Positions 37,346-47,083 are shown, numbered from the stretch's first letter. The stretch: DNA of 64,000 bases from Xenorhabdus japonica (GCF_900115195.1 NZ_FOVO01000017.1:1-64000); one strand, 5' to 3'. The notes: a model not told the origin generated them from the letters alone. Program-made: numbers and translations.

Positions 37346-37373
37346 AAATCGGGATACTAATGCATCCCGATTT
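37346..37373 (+). terminator. Terminator of minCDE
   Basis: AAATCGGGAT / ATCCCGATTT, 10-bp stem with an eight-base loop, 51 bases after minE. It also has A/T tracts for the minus strand. Confidence 0.85.
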
Positions 37374-37521
37374 AACATTCAGACACATATTTGATCGATA
37401 TCTTTTTACTGAGCCTTTCACCTGTTTTTCCTCTTCTCGCATTTCCTTCTGATATTCACTATACGATTAACGAATAATGGACTATCTTCCCTACCTGATA
37501 TACAGGCGGGGAATTTAAATC

Positions 37522-37560
37522 ACATATTAAGGCTACATATTAAAACTACATATTAAAACC
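37522..37560. repeat. Three tandem copies of a 13-bp unit
   Basis: ACATATTAAGGCT, ACATATTAAAACT and ACATATTAAAACC directly follow one another, 28 bases beyond the 3' end of rnd. A short slippage-type repeat. Confidence 0.9.
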
Positions 37561-37587
37561 ATATATCCAAAAGAGGTATGATCATTA

Positions 37588-38724
37588 CTATTCTGAATAG
37601 CTTGCCAATATTTCAGTTATAGGTTCAGCCAGCAATCTGCCACGCCAGCCCCTGATTAACTCAGGTTGATACTCCGGCGATTTCAATTTCCAATGCCAGC
37701 AAAGTAATTGATTGATTTGACGGCGGGAAGCCAATAGCTCTGCACTGAAATGATGGGATTCCCCTATTTGAGTGACTAATGATTTAATTTCCTTGAACAC
37801 CTTGCGATAATCGGGATAATCAATCAAATTTATAATTTGAGCCGGACACTCTTCTTCTAGAGTATCCCTGCTCTCCACAACCATCGCCAACAATCGGCGA
37901 CCATGACAACGAATTTCTTGCCCACTCAATCCCAAGGCGTCCAATTCTCCCAAAGAAGTTGGCATATAACGGGCAACCTGCCATAAATTTTCTTCACGGA
38001 TCACGAAATTGACCGCCAGATCACGCTCCCGTGCCTGATTTAATCGCCATGCAGCCAATTTTTTCAAACAAGCTAATTGCCTTGGACGCAATTGCCATGC
38101 GTTACCAATATCTTTATAAGCAGATTCCGGCATCTGTATTTTTTTGCGGCGTTGGGCTATCAAATTGCTTTCATCTTTTGCCGCATCCAAATATCCCGCC
38201 AGCTCTGTTTTTTCTATCAAAATATCGGCGAGCGGTAATAAATAGTAGACATCTGCCGCAGCGTATTGACATTGTTTTCCACTCAATGGACGAGCCAACC
38301 AATCAGTGCGGGATTCACTCTTATCCAATTCAATATGTAAATACTCAGCAACCAATGTTGCAAATCCACATGATATGGGGTGACCAATAAACGCTGCCAG
38401 TACCTGAGTATCAATCATGGGTTCTGGCAAGCACTGGAAGCTATTACTAAAAACCTCCAAATCTTCACTACCAGCATGGATAAGTTTCAATACATTTGGG
38501 TTGGTTAATAGCTCCCTAAAGGGCTGCCATTGCGAAATTTCAAGGGGATCAATCAGAGAAAGCTGTTCGCCATCAAACAATTGTATCAAACCTAATTGGG
38601 GATAGTACGTCCGTGTACGTACAAATTCAGTATCTAGTGCAACTCTTGCGTGTTTCTTTGCCTGCTCACAGATTGACTGCAATTGGGCATCGGTAGTTAT
38701 CAGCTGGTAACTACAATTAGACAA
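37588..38724 (-). CDS. rnd: RNase D
   Basis: 378 residues from a TTG at 38724. An ATG exists seven codons upstream, but the best ribosome site (AAGGA) lies inside those codons, 7 bases before the TTG; E. coli rnd also starts with TTG. DEDD exonuclease motifs: LDTEFVRTRTYYPQLG (DxE), IHAGSEDLEVF and YAAADVYYLLPL. Two HRDC domains follow (NAWQLRPRQLACLKKLAAWR). It is a 3'-5' exonuclease trimming tRNA precursors. Convergent with minE. Confidence 0.95.
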   Translation of the reverse strand: MSNCSYQLITTDAQLQSICEQAKKHARVALDTEFVRTRTYYPQLGLIQLFDGEQLSLIDPLEISQWQPFRELLTNPNVLKLIHAGSEDLEVFSNSFQCLPEPMIDTQVLAAFIGHPISCGFATLVAEYLHIELDKSESRTDWLARPLSGKQCQYAAADVYYLLPLADILIEKTELAGYLDAAKDESNLIAQRRKKIQMPESAYKDIGNAWQLRPRQLACLKKLAAWRLNQARERDLAVNFVIREENLWQVARYMPTSLGELDALGLSGQEIRCHGRRLLAMVVESRDTLEEECPAQIINLIDYPDYRKVFKEIKSLVTQIGESHHFSAELLASRRQINQLLCWHWKLKSPEYQPELIRGWRGRLLAEPITEILASYSE

Positions 38725-39159
38725 CAAAATATCCTTTAAATACATTATATTACATAGCCATAAATTCTAAAAAACTCAACAATGTACACAGTTATGTACA
38801 AACAATAAAAATCTCTAAACATCCTTTACTCGGATAGCTGTTTCTATAGTATTAGACATGCTTTCCACTTGCCACAATTTTGATAAATTCAAATCTCACA
38901 ATATCAAACAGACATCTAAGACAAGAGATGCAAACTGGAAAGTAAACCCATTACAGATTTGGGATAATACTGCATCTAAATCTGCACTATGCAGGAGTTA
39001 AAGACGAGAAATCCCGTGTTTAGATAATTTATTGATTTTACTTACTTCTGTCACTGTGCCAGAAATTAATGGAATCAAGGGGTTGGGAAAAGACCACGCA
39101 ATTCACGACCTTGATACTAGACATGACTAAAGACGCCCCCACGGATTTCAGGCAACAAA
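38725..39159. other. About 435-base spacer between rnd and the cold-shock operon
   Basis: It should hold the rnd promoter. A 47-codon plus-strand frame from ATG 38859 lacks a ribosome site and family features. I see no RNA gene. Confidence 0.4.
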
Positions 39160-39181
39160 AAACCCCGCATTTGCGAGGTTT
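39160..39181 (-). terminator. Terminator of the csp/ymcF-like operon
   Basis: AAACC-C-CGCA-TT-TGCG-A-GGTTT; on the minus strand it runs into TTTTTGTTG. It lies 23 bases after the stop of the small Cys protein, not directly after csp, which supports a two-gene transcript. Confidence 0.9.
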
Positions 39182-39203
39182 AACTATCTGAATGTATGCC
39201 TAT

Positions 39204-39326
39204 TTAAACAGGCAACATAACTGATTTACAAAAAATACATTTTGCTCCGTATGGATTACTCTCTGATACATCAAAGAGATATTTCCGACACTGTGAGCCT
39301 TTACAACATGGACATCTGAAATAGAT
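39204..39326 (-). CDS. YmcF/YnfQ-like small CPCC/CIFC protein without an AUG start
   Basis: Directly after the csp TAA, in the same frame, 42 sense codons run to a TAA at 39204-39206. The product reads (GD)IYFRCPCCKGSQCRKYLFD, then VSESNPYGAKCIFCKSV. Two Cys pairs (CPCC and CIFC) suggest a metal-binding ribbon. It closely matches my memory of the E. coli cold-shock small proteins YmcF/YnfQ (FRCPCCHGSQ, NPLGAKCIFCKS). There is no ATG, GTG or TTG before the first Cys. The best start is ATC 39326, with AAGG of the csp stop region just upstream; I recall non-AUG initiation being reported for the E. coli proteins. Readthrough of the csp stop is an alternative. The C-terminus is shorter than in E. 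coli. Confidence 0.7.
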   Translation of the reverse strand: MYFRCPCCKGSQCRKYLFDVSESNPYGAKCIFCKSVMLPV

Positions 39327-39332
39327 GTCGCC

Positions 39333-39545
39333 TTAGAGAGCCACTACATTTGCAGCCGCTGGGCCTTTCATACCATTTTCGATGGTAAATGAAACTTCTT
39401 GCCCTTCATTTAAACTTTTAAAATCATTGCCTTGGATTGCAGAATAGTGAACAAACACATCTTTGCTGCCATCTTTTGGAGAGATAAAACCGAAGCCTTT
39501 ATCGTTATTAAACCATTTTACTAAACCAGTCATTGTATTAGTCAT
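39333..39545 (-). CDS. CspA-family cold-shock protein
   Basis: 70 residues from ATG 39545 ([20 protein letters not shown]). RNP1 KGFGFISP and RNP2 DVFVHYSAI are intact. It is most like the cold-inducible CspA/CspB/CspG group. It acts as an RNA chaperone. The frame is open a further 51 codons upstream, but that stretch is the 5' leader. The leader of about 160 bases carries a cold-box match, as in cspA mRNAs, so cold-regulated translation is expected. Confidence 0.93.
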   Translation of the reverse strand: MTNTMTGLVKWFNNDKGFGFISPKDGSKDVFVHYSAIQGNDFKSLNEGQEVSFTIENGMKGPAAANVVAL

Positions 39546-39716
39546 ATGAATTCCTTTAAATTTTTTGAGTTGCCGCAAGGCAGAATAAGGTTTGTTTTTA
39601 ATTTGTACGTACTTATGGGAACTAATTAGAAGGAATTCGCAATGAAGGGATATCAAAGATAACGCTAAATGGTGAACTGCTTTAAACTTGCTTGTCATAA
39701 ATAGGTCTGTACTTCC
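39546..39716 (-). promoter_or_regulatory. Long 5' leader of the csp mRNA with cold box
   Basis: GTACAGA at 39712-39706 (minus strand, in GGAAGTACAGACC) matches the core of the E. coli cspA cold box TGACGTACAGA and lies about 160 bases before the ATG, the same distance as in cspA. The leader length and position support thermosensitive RNA folding. The transcription start was not identified. Confidence 0.6.
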
Positions 39717-39818
39717 AAACCGATAACGCCATTAACTCACATCTTCACTAATATAGCAAACTTTATTTTCTATCTCGCTTTCTAAAACATCATTCTTTTA
39801 GCATTCATAAAACATGCA

Positions 39819-39848
39819 CAACAATGTCGGTAAAAACCGACGTTGTTG
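39819..39848 (-). terminator. Terminator-like hairpin downstream of fadD
   Basis: CAACAA-T-GTCGGT and ACCGAC-G-TTGTTG pair over a four-base loop, 111 bases past fadD. On the minus strand TGCATGTTTTATG follows. Confidence 0.65.
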
Positions 39849-39959
39849 ATGTAATAGGCAATCTTAAAACATTTCATTTATCTCTATACCCACCTCTTTC
39901 AAGCGGTTGCAGTGTAGCCGCCTATATGTAAATCGATGGGGATATAGCAATAAACATAA

Positions 39960-41651
39960 TCAATTTGTAGTAACATTATTCACTTTTGCCAATTCTTCAT
40001 TGCGTAGCTCTTTACGAAGAATTTTACCTACATTGGATTTTGGTAACTCATCGCGAAATTCAACGAGTTTCGGCACCTTATATCCTGTCAGGTAACGACG
40101 GCAATGCGTTTTGAGTTCATCCTCTGTCAGGCTGGGATCTTTACGAACCACAAATACTTTGACCGTCTCTCCTGAGTTTTCACTCGGAACGCCCACTGCT
40201 GCCGACTCTAACACTTTAGGATGGGAAGAAACAACATCTTCTACTTCATTTGGATAGACATTAAATCCGGAAACAAGAATCATGTCTTTTTTCCGATCAA
40301 CAATGTGGAAAAAACCTTTTTCATCTATGTTGGCAATATCCCCAGTTGCTAACCAGCCGTCTTTCAGCACCTCGTCCGTTGCATCAGGGCGGTTCCAGTA
40401 ACCTTTCATTACCTGTGGCCCACGTACCCACATTTCACCTGCTTCGCCCAGTGAAACTTCATTATCATCACTCCCTACCAGCTTAATTTCTGTTGAAGCA
40501 ACGGGGAAGCCAATACTGCCACTGTAATAAGACAAGTTATGTGGATTAGCAGCAACCAGAGGAGAACATTCTGTCAGCCCATAACCTTCCAATAGATGGC
40601 AACCCGTCAGGTTTTGCCATTTTTCAGCCACCACTCTTTGCACAGCCATGCCGCCGCCAACAGATAAACGTAATGAGGAGAAGTCCAGCTTCAGGAATTC
40701 CGGATTATTTAGCCAAGCATTAAATAGTGTGTTAACACCCGATAGCGCAGTAAAGCGATAACGAGATAGTTCCTTGACCGTACCGCTTATATCGCGAGGA
40801 TTGGTAATCAACAGATTTTGCCCGCCCAATTCTATGAAGAACAAGCAGTTTATTGTCAAAGCAAAGATATGGTACAACGGCAATGCAGTTACCACTAACT
40901 CTTGTCCATACCTCAGCAACGGAGAATAACTGGCTTTGGCCTGTTCGAGGTTTGCCAGCATATTACGATGAGTCAGCATTGCACCTTTGGCTACGCCTGT
41001 GGTTCCGCCCGTATATTGCAGAAAAGCCAGATCCTCACCTTTCACATCCGGTTTGACATACTGCATGCGGTAGCCTTTTTGCATCGCACTACGGAACGAA
41101 ATGGCATCCGGTAAGTGATACTTAGGCACGAGCCGTTTGACGTATTTAACAACGAAATCAACAAGAGTTCCTTTGGGACGGGAAAGTTGGTCGCCCATGC
41201 GTGTTAAAATAACGTGCTTGACCTGCGTGTTGAAGACAATCTTTTCCAGGGTATGTGCAAAGTTAGAAACGATAACAATAGCAGATGTCTCACTGTCATT
41301 AAGCTGATGTTCCAATTCACGCGGGGTATAGAGTGGGTTAACATTTACAACAATCATACCTGCACGCAGAATGCCAAATAATGCTACGGGGTATTGCAGT
41401 AAATTTGGCATCATTAGTGCCACGCGATCCCCTTTTTTCAACCCCAATCCATTCTGTAAATAGGCAGCAAACGCGCGGCTACGCTCTTCCAATTTACGGA
41501 ACGTCATTACCTCGCCCATATTGATAAATGCGACTTGATCGGCATAATGCGCCACAGCATTTTCAAACAGTTCAATCAACGACGAATAACGGTCGGGATC
41601 GATTTCTGCCGGAACATCTGCCGGATAATGTTTTAGCCAGATTTTTTCCAA
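39960..41651 (-). CDS. fadD: FadD, long-chain acyl-CoA synthetase
   Basis: 563 residues (E. coli 561). AMP-binding signature [19 protein letters not shown] (about residue 213). The motif [10 protein letters not shown] and the fatty-acyl signature [27 protein letters not shown] follow. It activates imported fatty acids to acyl-CoA at the inner membrane for beta-oxidation and signalling. Downstream of yeaY as in E. coli, but a terminator lies between. Confidence 0.97.
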   Translation of the reverse strand: MEKIWLKHYPADVPAEIDPDRYSSLIELFENAVAHYADQVAFINMGEVMTFRKLEERSRAFAAYLQNGLGLKKGDRVALMMPNLLQYPVALFGILRAGMIVVNVNPLYTPRELEHQLNDSETSAIVIVSNFAHTLEKIVFNTQVKHVILTRMGDQLSRPKGTLVDFVVKYVKRLVPKYHLPDAISFRSAMQKGYRMQYVKPDVKGEDLAFLQYTGGTTGVAKGAMLTHRNMLANLEQAKASYSPLLRYGQELVVTALPLYHIFALTINCLFFIELGGQNLLITNPRDISGTVKELSRYRFTALSGVNTLFNAWLNNPEFLKLDFSSLRLSVGGGMAVQRVVAEKWQNLTGCHLLEGYGLTECSPLVAANPHNLSYYSGSIGFPVASTEIKLVGSDDNEVSLGEAGEMWVRGPQVMKGYWNRPDATDEVLKDGWLATGDIANIDEKGFFHIVDRKKDMILVSGFNVYPNEVEDVVSSHPKVLESAAVGVPSENSGETVKVFVVRKDPSLTEDELKTHCRRYLTGYKVPKLVEFRDELPKSNVGKILRKELRNEELAKVNNVTTN

Positions 41652-42105
41652 GTTGAATACTCCTGAAATCTAATTGCGATGTAATCACTGACCATAAAAC
41701 AAACCAGATCTATATATTTAACAAATTATTAACTCAGCGTACCAGTTTGAAAAGAAACAATGTTCAGGTTGGCGATATACATCACTAATTTAATACAAAC
41801 AATTACTGCAAAAAAATAAGGCAGCTTTTGCCGCCTGAATGTTTTTTGTTATTTATCAATGAATTATTCAAGCTATTAACACTTAAATTTATAATCCGTT
41901 GATTATACACTGATTTACTAATTTTTGACTTAAAGTCTTCCATTATTCCTAACGGTTATAAGAAGAATACTCCAATAAAAGATAATTATTAAGAATAGAA
42001 TTTATAATAGGGTTTAGCTTATAAGATATGCTTATAAAAGATAGAGGGTATTTATGCTGTTTTTAGCAACCTTGCTTGGAAATATGAGTTTCTTAAAATT
42101 AAAAA
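41652..42105. other. 454-base spacer between yeaY and fadD, with the yeaY terminator
   Basis: On the minus strand AGGCGGC-AAAA-GCTGCCT followed by TTATTTTTTT (hairpin 41819-41836) is an intrinsic terminator, leaving a roughly 270-base 3' region after yeaY. A 7-bp dyad TTATAAG-N5-CTTATAA lies at 42019-42037. A plus-strand 69-codon frame starting at 42054 has AGAGGG before its ATG but is mostly antisense to yeaY; I do not call it. Confidence 0.7.
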
Positions 42106-42690
42106 TTATTCAGTTAAAACCGTTTCAACTGATACAGGTTGAAGTGACGAATAACCGCGCCAAAATGGAGCATAAGGATTACCATAATAACCCCATGGTT
42201 CAGTGTTCATCGCGGAAGGAAAAATCATTCTCTGAGATTCATGCCAGCGTTTCACTCCCGTGACATTCACTGCAACATAATTATACGAACTATTACCTAC
42301 TTTCCCGTTCTCAAGACCAGTAATCACACCTACAACAGTCACATAATGACCTTTAAAATCACTGGGTTCTAAAAAAGTATTCGCGTAGGCATAAACTCGC
42401 CCCAGAGAAGGCGTACCTAAACGTGGGGCCGCATTGCCTGCCAGTGACATGGCAGAAATTTCCAATCGAGTCTGGTCTTTTTCATTTAAGACACTAAGTA
42501 CTTTTCCACCAAAACGCCCTTCATGCCCAGTGTATAATTCAGGTGCATTTTTGACAGAAAGCAGATTTTCCACCGGCGTTTTGGTTGTTCCTTTAATAAC
42601 GTCAGGAACTGATACACAGCCCGCGAGAACTAAAGTTCCCAACAGTACCGCCGCTTGCAATATGCTTCGATAGCATGTTGTATTGAGCAT
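42106..42690 (-). CDS. yeaY: YeaY/Slp-family outer-membrane lipoprotein
   Basis: 194 residues. Lipobox LVLAGC (Cys25) followed by VSVPDVIKGTT. The Slp core FGGKVLSVLNEKDQTRLEI, then GRVYAYANTFLEPSDFKGHY and VTVVGVITG, is present. The C-terminus is aromatic-rich (EPWGYYGNPYAPFWRGY). In E. coli yeaY lies between fadD and tsaB and belongs to the sigma-E regulon; Slp is starvation-induced. The location supports yeaY over slp. Confidence 0.93.
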   Translation of the reverse strand: MLNTTCYRSILQAAVLLGTLVLAGCVSVPDVIKGTTKTPVENLLSVKNAPELYTGHEGRFGGKVLSVLNEKDQTRLEISAMSLAGNAAPRLGTPSLGRVYAYANTFLEPSDFKGHYVTVVGVITGLENGKVGNSSYNYVAVNVTGVKRWHESQRMIFPSAMNTEPWGYYGNPYAPFWRGYSSLQPVSVETVLTE

Positions 42691-42757
42691 AAATTCTCCA
42701 ACTCAGAAAAACCTTGTTAAGCTAACCATTAATCCGGTTAACCGCATTCTCGCTCTC

Positions 42758-42886
42758 TATACCCTTCGTCTTTCAAGTTGCCTCTTTGTTGGCTGCGCTC
42801 ACTCACCCCGGTCGCATAGTTATCTATGCTCCTGGGGGGATTCGCTCCTTTGCCGCCGCGATGCATCTTGAAATCCATTGGGTATA
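42758..42886 (-). repeat. ERIC element (about 129 bp), minus orientation
   Basis: Terminal TATACCC / GGGTATA inverted ends and the ERIC core (GCGCTCACTCACCCC, CCTGGGGGGATTCGCTC) are clear on reading the reverse strand. It lies between tsaB and yeaY and would fold into a long hairpin in their read-through mRNA. Confidence 0.93.
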
Positions 42887-42948
42887 CACTCATGGACACC
42901 GCTTCCTACCATAAGTTGAATAAATTTTATTTCACCAAACAGAATTCC

Positions 42949-43644
42949 TTAACGACCCGGTAATTTTTTCCATGTAACTTCATTACGTAGATAAACAGGT
43001 TCAGCATGTTCAACTGCTGTCGACTCCCCCGCTTTCCACATCTGAACCGCTAGTGGCAGCATATCTTCTGCATGAGGCAAAGTGATATCACTTGCTATCA
43101 GCATTAAGTGACTGTGCAATAATTGAGGGTAAGCTTCCCACCCTGTTCCAGCAATCGCCCATTCACCTGACAAGGCATTCATGATCTCCTGCACCTGTTC
43201 AGGTTTCAAAACCGCTTCCGTTTCATCGCCTTGCCATTCACCTTGCGAATTACGGGTATATTGCCCCCAGTAGACTTCACCCATCCGGGCATCAATGGCA
43301 ACCAGAATATTTGTTGCTCCCCTCAAACGAAAAACCCCTTGAGCCATCGTTTTCAGAGAAGAAACACCAATCAGCGGTAATTCAGCACCTAATGCCAGAC
43401 CTTGAGCGATGCCAACCCCAATCCGTACACCGGTAAAACTGCCCGGCCCGCGTCCAAACGCTAACGCATCCAATTGTTGCAGACTCACATCACCTTTTGA
43501 TAATACGTCTTGAACCATCGGTAAAATACGTTGAGTGTGTTCTCGTGGGGAAATTTCAAACTGTGCCTCAACAGCACCTTCATTCCAAAGTGCAACAGAA
43601 CAGGCTTCAGTTGCAGTATCAATAGCTAAAATCCGCGTGGACAT
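42949..43644 (-). CDS. tsaB: TsaB, partner of the t6A37 tRNA modification enzyme TsaD
   Basis: 231 residues (E. coli 231). ASKHA-fold start [20 protein letters not shown], then [26 protein letters not shown]. It dimerises with TsaD in the complex with TsaE that makes N6-threonylcarbamoyladenosine in ANN-decoding tRNAs. Downstream of yoaA, as in E. coli. Confidence 0.97.
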   Translation of the reverse strand: MSTRILAIDTATEACSVALWNEGAVEAQFEISPREHTQRILPMVQDVLSKGDVSLQQLDALAFGRGPGSFTGVRIGVGIAQGLALGAELPLIGVSSLKTMAQGVFRLRGATNILVAIDARMGEVYWGQYTRNSQGEWQGDETEAVLKPEQVQEIMNALSGEWAIAGTGWEAYPQLLHSHLMLIASDITLPHAEDMLPLAVQMWKAGESTAVEHAEPVYLRNEVTWKKLPGR

Positions 43645-43679
43645 GCCTTAACCCCGGCAAGAATAGAATTCAAAAACAA

Positions 43680-43701
43680 GGGGCTATATTACCATAGCCC
43701 C
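43680..43701 (-). terminator. Stem-loop between yoaA and tsaB
   Basis: GGGGCTAT / ATAGCCCC with a six-base loop. No U run, so partial terminator or processing site. A direct repeat GACAATTTTAC (about 43715 and 43746) lies between it and yoaA. Confidence 0.55.
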
Positions 43702-43752
43702 AACATCATCGCTCCGACAATTTTACTTCTGATTATTTTACTCCGGACAATT

Positions 43753-45669
43753 TTACCCTGACTTTGATGGACGTGATTTCAGAAACGCTATCGCTTTTGA
43801 TAAATCACGTGTACGAGGAGCGGGAGGCAAACTATTCAGAAAAACCTCACCGTATGGACGCATCACTAACCGATTATCACAAATGACGACAACACCATAA
43901 TCATCAATATCACGAATCAGCCGTCCAACGCCTTGTTTCAAATCAATCACCGCATCAGGAAGTTGAACTTCATTAAAGGCATCTCCTCCCTTAAGTTGGC
44001 AATCCTCAATACGCGCCTTAAGCAATGGATCATCCGGCGCAGTAAACGGCAACTTATCAATAATAACGCAGGATAACGCATCACCACGAACATCGACCCC
44101 TTCCCAAAAGCTGCCTGTCGCCACCAGCAAGGCATTACCCGCTGAGATAAATTGTGTCAGCAATTGTGTCTTGCTTGTCTCACCCTGCACCAATACTGGC
44201 AATGTCATACTGGCACGAAATTCTTCTGCCAAACTGCGCATCATTTGATGAGAAGTACAGAGGAAAAAACAACGTCCTTTATTACTTTCAATCAATGGCT
44301 TCAACATACGAGCCAACCATTTTGCGCCGCCATTCTGATTAGGCGATGGCAAATGACGTGGAACACACAATAACATTTGACGTTGATAATCAAATGGACT
44401 AGGCAGGAGCAGTGTTTGTGCTTGTTTCAACCCCAAACGTTCAGTGAAATGGCTTAGTTGTTCATTGACCGATAATGTTGCCGAAGTAAAAATCCAACAA
44501 CCCAATTGTTCATGGATCATCTCGCTGAATTTGTCAGAGACAGATAACGGTGTCAGTGCCAGCAAAAAGTGCCGTCCATAACTTTCGAACCAATAGCTGT
44601 AATTGGGTATGTTGACATCAATCAGACGCTTAAGACGATTGCGGTAAACCGTTGCTCGCTCAAAAGCCGCATCCAGCATGGATGAACGCCCCAAAGAAAA
44701 CTTCATTACGTCATAGCAAAGCTCAAGAGCATCATCCAACCGTACTAACGCCCGCTGAACCTGTTGCTGTTGCAAGGCTTCGCGGAGATTGCCCCGATAG
44801 CTGTTTTCACCCAATGACAAACGAAAATCTTGCACACTTTGGCTAAGGCGATCTGCACTTTTTTGTAATTGTGCCTGATCGCGCACTTCAATACGGTAAG
44901 ACATGATGATATCACGTGATAAATCCATCAATTGGCGGCTACTTAACTGCTGACCAAAGTATTGGCTGGCAATATCGGGAATTTGGTGAGCCTCATCGAA
45001 AATCACAACATCAGCCTGCGGGATTAATTCACCGAATCCCGTATCCTTAACCACCATATCAGCCATAAAGAGATGATGATTAACTATCACGACATCTGCT
45101 TCCATCGCTTTTCGGCGGGCTTTCAGAACAAAACATTCCTTATAGCGAAAGCAGTCACTACCAAGACAATTGTCATTGGTACTTGTGACCAGCGGCCAGA
45201 CAGTGCTGTCTTCCGCCACTTGATGGCAACTGCTAATATCGCCATCTTCTGTATGGGCTGACCAATGCCTCAATTTGATGACTTCCGCCAATATTTCAGC
45301 TTCCATCTGAGAATTGCCGATCGACTGTTGTTCAAGGCGTTCAAGGCATAGATAATTTGAACGCCCTTTTAATAGCGCCAGATCGCCTGTAAAACCTAAA
45401 GCACCAACGATAGTAGGAAAATCTCGATTGTAGAGCTGATCCTGCAACGCTTTGGAACCGGTAGAAATGATTACTTTTTTACCGGAACGTAAAGCAGGCA
45501 CTAGATAAGCAAATGTTTTACCGGTTCCTGTTCCTGCTTCCACTACCAGTTGTTGCTGTTTTTTGATCGCAACAGTAATAGCCGAAGACATTTCCCGCTG
45601 AGCATCACGTGGCTTAAAACCCGGTATGGCTTTGGCAAGTACGCCATTTTTCGCAAAATCGTCTGACAC
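43753..45669 (-). CDS. yoaA: YoaA, XPD/Rad3-like iron-sulfur DNA helicase
   Basis: 638 residues (E. coli 636). Walker A VVEAGTGTGKTFAYLVPAL (about residue 42). The iron-sulfur Cys cluster is DNCLGSDCFRYKECFVLK, the Walker B box VVIFDEAHQIPD, and motif VI LKQGVGRLIRDIDD. In E. coli YoaA associates with the HolC (chi) subunit of the DNA polymerase III holoenzyme and aids repair after replication-blocking damage. Divergent from yoaB. Confidence 0.97.
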   Translation of the reverse strand: MSDDFAKNGVLAKAIPGFKPRDAQREMSSAITVAIKKQQQLVVEAGTGTGKTFAYLVPALRSGKKVIISTGSKALQDQLYNRDFPTIVGALGFTGDLALLKGRSNYLCLERLEQQSIGNSQMEAEILAEVIKLRHWSAHTEDGDISSCHQVAEDSTVWPLVTSTNDNCLGSDCFRYKECFVLKARRKAMEADVVIVNHHLFMADMVVKDTGFGELIPQADVVIFDEAHQIPDIASQYFGQQLSSRQLMDLSRDIIMSYRIEVRDQAQLQKSADRLSQSVQDFRLSLGENSYRGNLREALQQQQVQRALVRLDDALELCYDVMKFSLGRSSMLDAAFERATVYRNRLKRLIDVNIPNYSYWFESYGRHFLLALTPLSVSDKFSEMIHEQLGCWIFTSATLSVNEQLSHFTERLGLKQAQTLLLPSPFDYQRQMLLCVPRHLPSPNQNGGAKWLARMLKPLIESNKGRCFFLCTSHQMMRSLAEEFRASMTLPVLVQGETSKTQLLTQFISAGNALLVATGSFWEGVDVRGDALSCVIIDKLPFTAPDDPLLKARIEDCQLKGGDAFNEVQLPDAVIDLKQGVGRLIRDIDDYGVVVICDNRLVMRPYGEVFLNSLPPAPRTRDLSKAIAFLKSRPSKSG

Positions 45670-45770
45670 GAACTGTCTCTTTCAATAAATTGTGGCAGAA
45701 TTATGCCAATACTGAGTTGTAATAACCACCCAATTCAGCAAATAAACTGTATATATTAACAGGAGATTTA

Positions 45771-46115
45771 ATGACTATTAAACGCATCGATCCAGATACT
45801 CGTTGGTCAGAAGCGGTCGTTCACAATGACACTATCTATTATACCAGCGTGCCAGAAAAGCTGGACGGCAATATTACAGAGCAAACCGCCGATACTCTGG
45901 CTATCATTGATACACTGTTACATCGTCTTGGCTCAGACAAGAGTAAGATTTTGGATGCTACGATTTTTCTGGCAGACAAGGCCGATTTTGCAGGTATGAA
46001 TGCTGCTTGGGATGCATGGGTTGTTGCGGGAAGCGCTCCTGTCCGTTGCACTGTCCAAGCGGCATTGATGAATCCTAAATATAAAGTAGAAATCAAAATT
46101 ATCGCCGCTTTATAA
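45771..46115 (+). CDS. yoaB: YoaB, RidA/YjgF-family protein
   Basis: 114 residues (E. coli 114). RidA-like trimeric fold with TADTLAIIDTLLHRLGSDKSK, then ILDATIFLADKADF and APVRCTVQAAL. The Arg of VRCTVQAAL corresponds to the Arg essential for imine/enamine deaminase activity in RidA; whether YoaB has that activity is unproven. GGAG ribosome site. Divergent from yoaA as in E. coli. Confidence 0.95.
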   Translation: MTIKRIDPDTRWSEAVVHNDTIYYTSVPEKLDGNITEQTADTLAIIDTLLHRLGSDKSKILDATIFLADKADFAGMNAAWDAWVVAGSAPVRCTVQAALMNPKYKVEIKIIAAL

Positions 46116-46135
46116 GCTTCTTCATCAAAAAACAG

Positions 46136-46167
46136 GGTATTGAACGAGTTTTCGCTCGTTCAATACC
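46136..46167. terminator. Terminator between yoaB and mdtI
   Basis: GGTATTGAACGAG / CTCGTTCAATACC, 13-bp perfect stem with loop TTTTCG, followed by ATTTTGG on the plus strand. Confidence 0.85.
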
Positions 46168-46217
46168 ATTTTGGAAATAAATGTATAAAATGAAGTTTAA
46201 GGTATGAAACGTAAAAA

Positions 46218-46550
46218 TTAAGCCATCTTAATCATAATCATACCAATCAATAACAGTACAATACCGCCCCATCCCTTAAAATTCAGTCGTTGATTAAACA
46301 TGATCCAACCGGCTGCTACTGTAGCAATAATGCCAAACGCTCCCCACAGAGCATAAGCAATGGAAAGTTCAATACCTTTTACTGCCTGAGCTAACGAACT
46401 AAATGCACCCAAAACAGCAATCAGGGATAAAATACCGATCCAGAAGCGCTGAAAACCATTGGATAATTTTAATAAAATATTTGCCACAATTTCCAAAACA
46501 ACAGCCAGAACCAGGAATGCACCATGCCACCATTCAAATTGGGTTAGCAT
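46218..46550 (-). CDS. mdtI: MdtI, SMR-family spermidine exporter subunit
   Basis: 110 residues (E. coli 109), four membrane helices. SMR residues include the conserved membrane Glu in [18 protein letters not shown], and the motif [20 protein letters not shown]. With MdtJ it forms the heteromeric spermidine exporter. Its ATG lies one base after the mdtJ TGA, with GGAGG inside the end of mdtJ. Confidence 0.96.
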   Translation of the reverse strand: MLTQFEWWHGAFLVLAVVLEIVANILLKLSNGFQRFWIGILSLIAVLGAFSSLAQAVKGIELSIAYALWGAFGIIATVAAGWIMFNQRLNFKGWGGIVLLLIGMIMIKMA

Positions 46551-46551
46551 A

Positions 46552-46947
46552 TCATGCCTCCTTGACTTGCTTGTTCAAAACATTATTTGGTGGGGGTGAT
46601 GTATTGTTTGAAGCATGGTCTTGAGCTTTTTTTGACCCTACCTTGATCAAAGCAATACCTGCTATCAATAATGTCAATCCACCAATTTTCATCAATGACA
46701 GTGACTCATTGAACCACAGTACACTAAAAGCAGTAATAAACAGGATCCCAATACCTTCCCATAGCGCATAAGCTACACCTAATGCCACTTTTTTTACCGC
46801 AATTGCCAGCAAAATATAAGAAGTTGTGATCATGGTGTACATCACAATCATGCCTGTAAAATCACCCGAAACGCTGGCTTGTTTCATCGACAGAGTGCCA
46901 ATCACTTCTGCCACGATTGCCAGTGCAAGAAATATCCAATAAATCAT
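46552..46947 (-). CDS. mdtJ: MdtJ, SMR-family spermidine exporter subunit
   Basis: 131 residues from ATG 46947 ([20 protein letters not shown]), which has CAGGAG upstream; an upstream ATG in frame adds 14 unsupported codons. Four helices with the conserved Glu of [11 protein letters not shown] and the motif [20 protein letters not shown]. The C-terminal tail is longer than in E. coli and Asn/Pro-rich. First gene of mdtJI, behind a leader of almost 290 bases with an upstream ORF. Confidence 0.96.
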   Translation of the reverse strand: MIYWIFLALAIVAEVIGTLSMKQASVSGDFTGMIVMYTMITTSYILLAIAVKKVALGVAYALWEGIGILFITAFSVLWFNESLSLMKIGGLTLLIAGIALIKVGSKKAQDHASNNTSPPPNNVLNKQVKEA

Positions 46948-47083
46948 TTTTTTCTCCTGAACATACTGATAAGCATGCCAAAATATCAAGCTATAAGTGC
47001 CAACAAGATCGGCTGTAAATGCAACTACGTAATGTCAGAATCAACCTGACGTTTTAGCGAAATATTTTGGCAAAAGGGAAATG

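Noticed and set aside
38859-39002. 47-codon plus-strand ORF between rnd and csp
   Set aside because: No ribosome site and no family features.
42054-42263. 69-codon plus-strand ORF with AGAGGG before its ATG
   Set aside because: Most of it is antisense to yeaY, and the encoded sequence resembles no family. The ribosome site is decent, so it could be revisited with RNA data.
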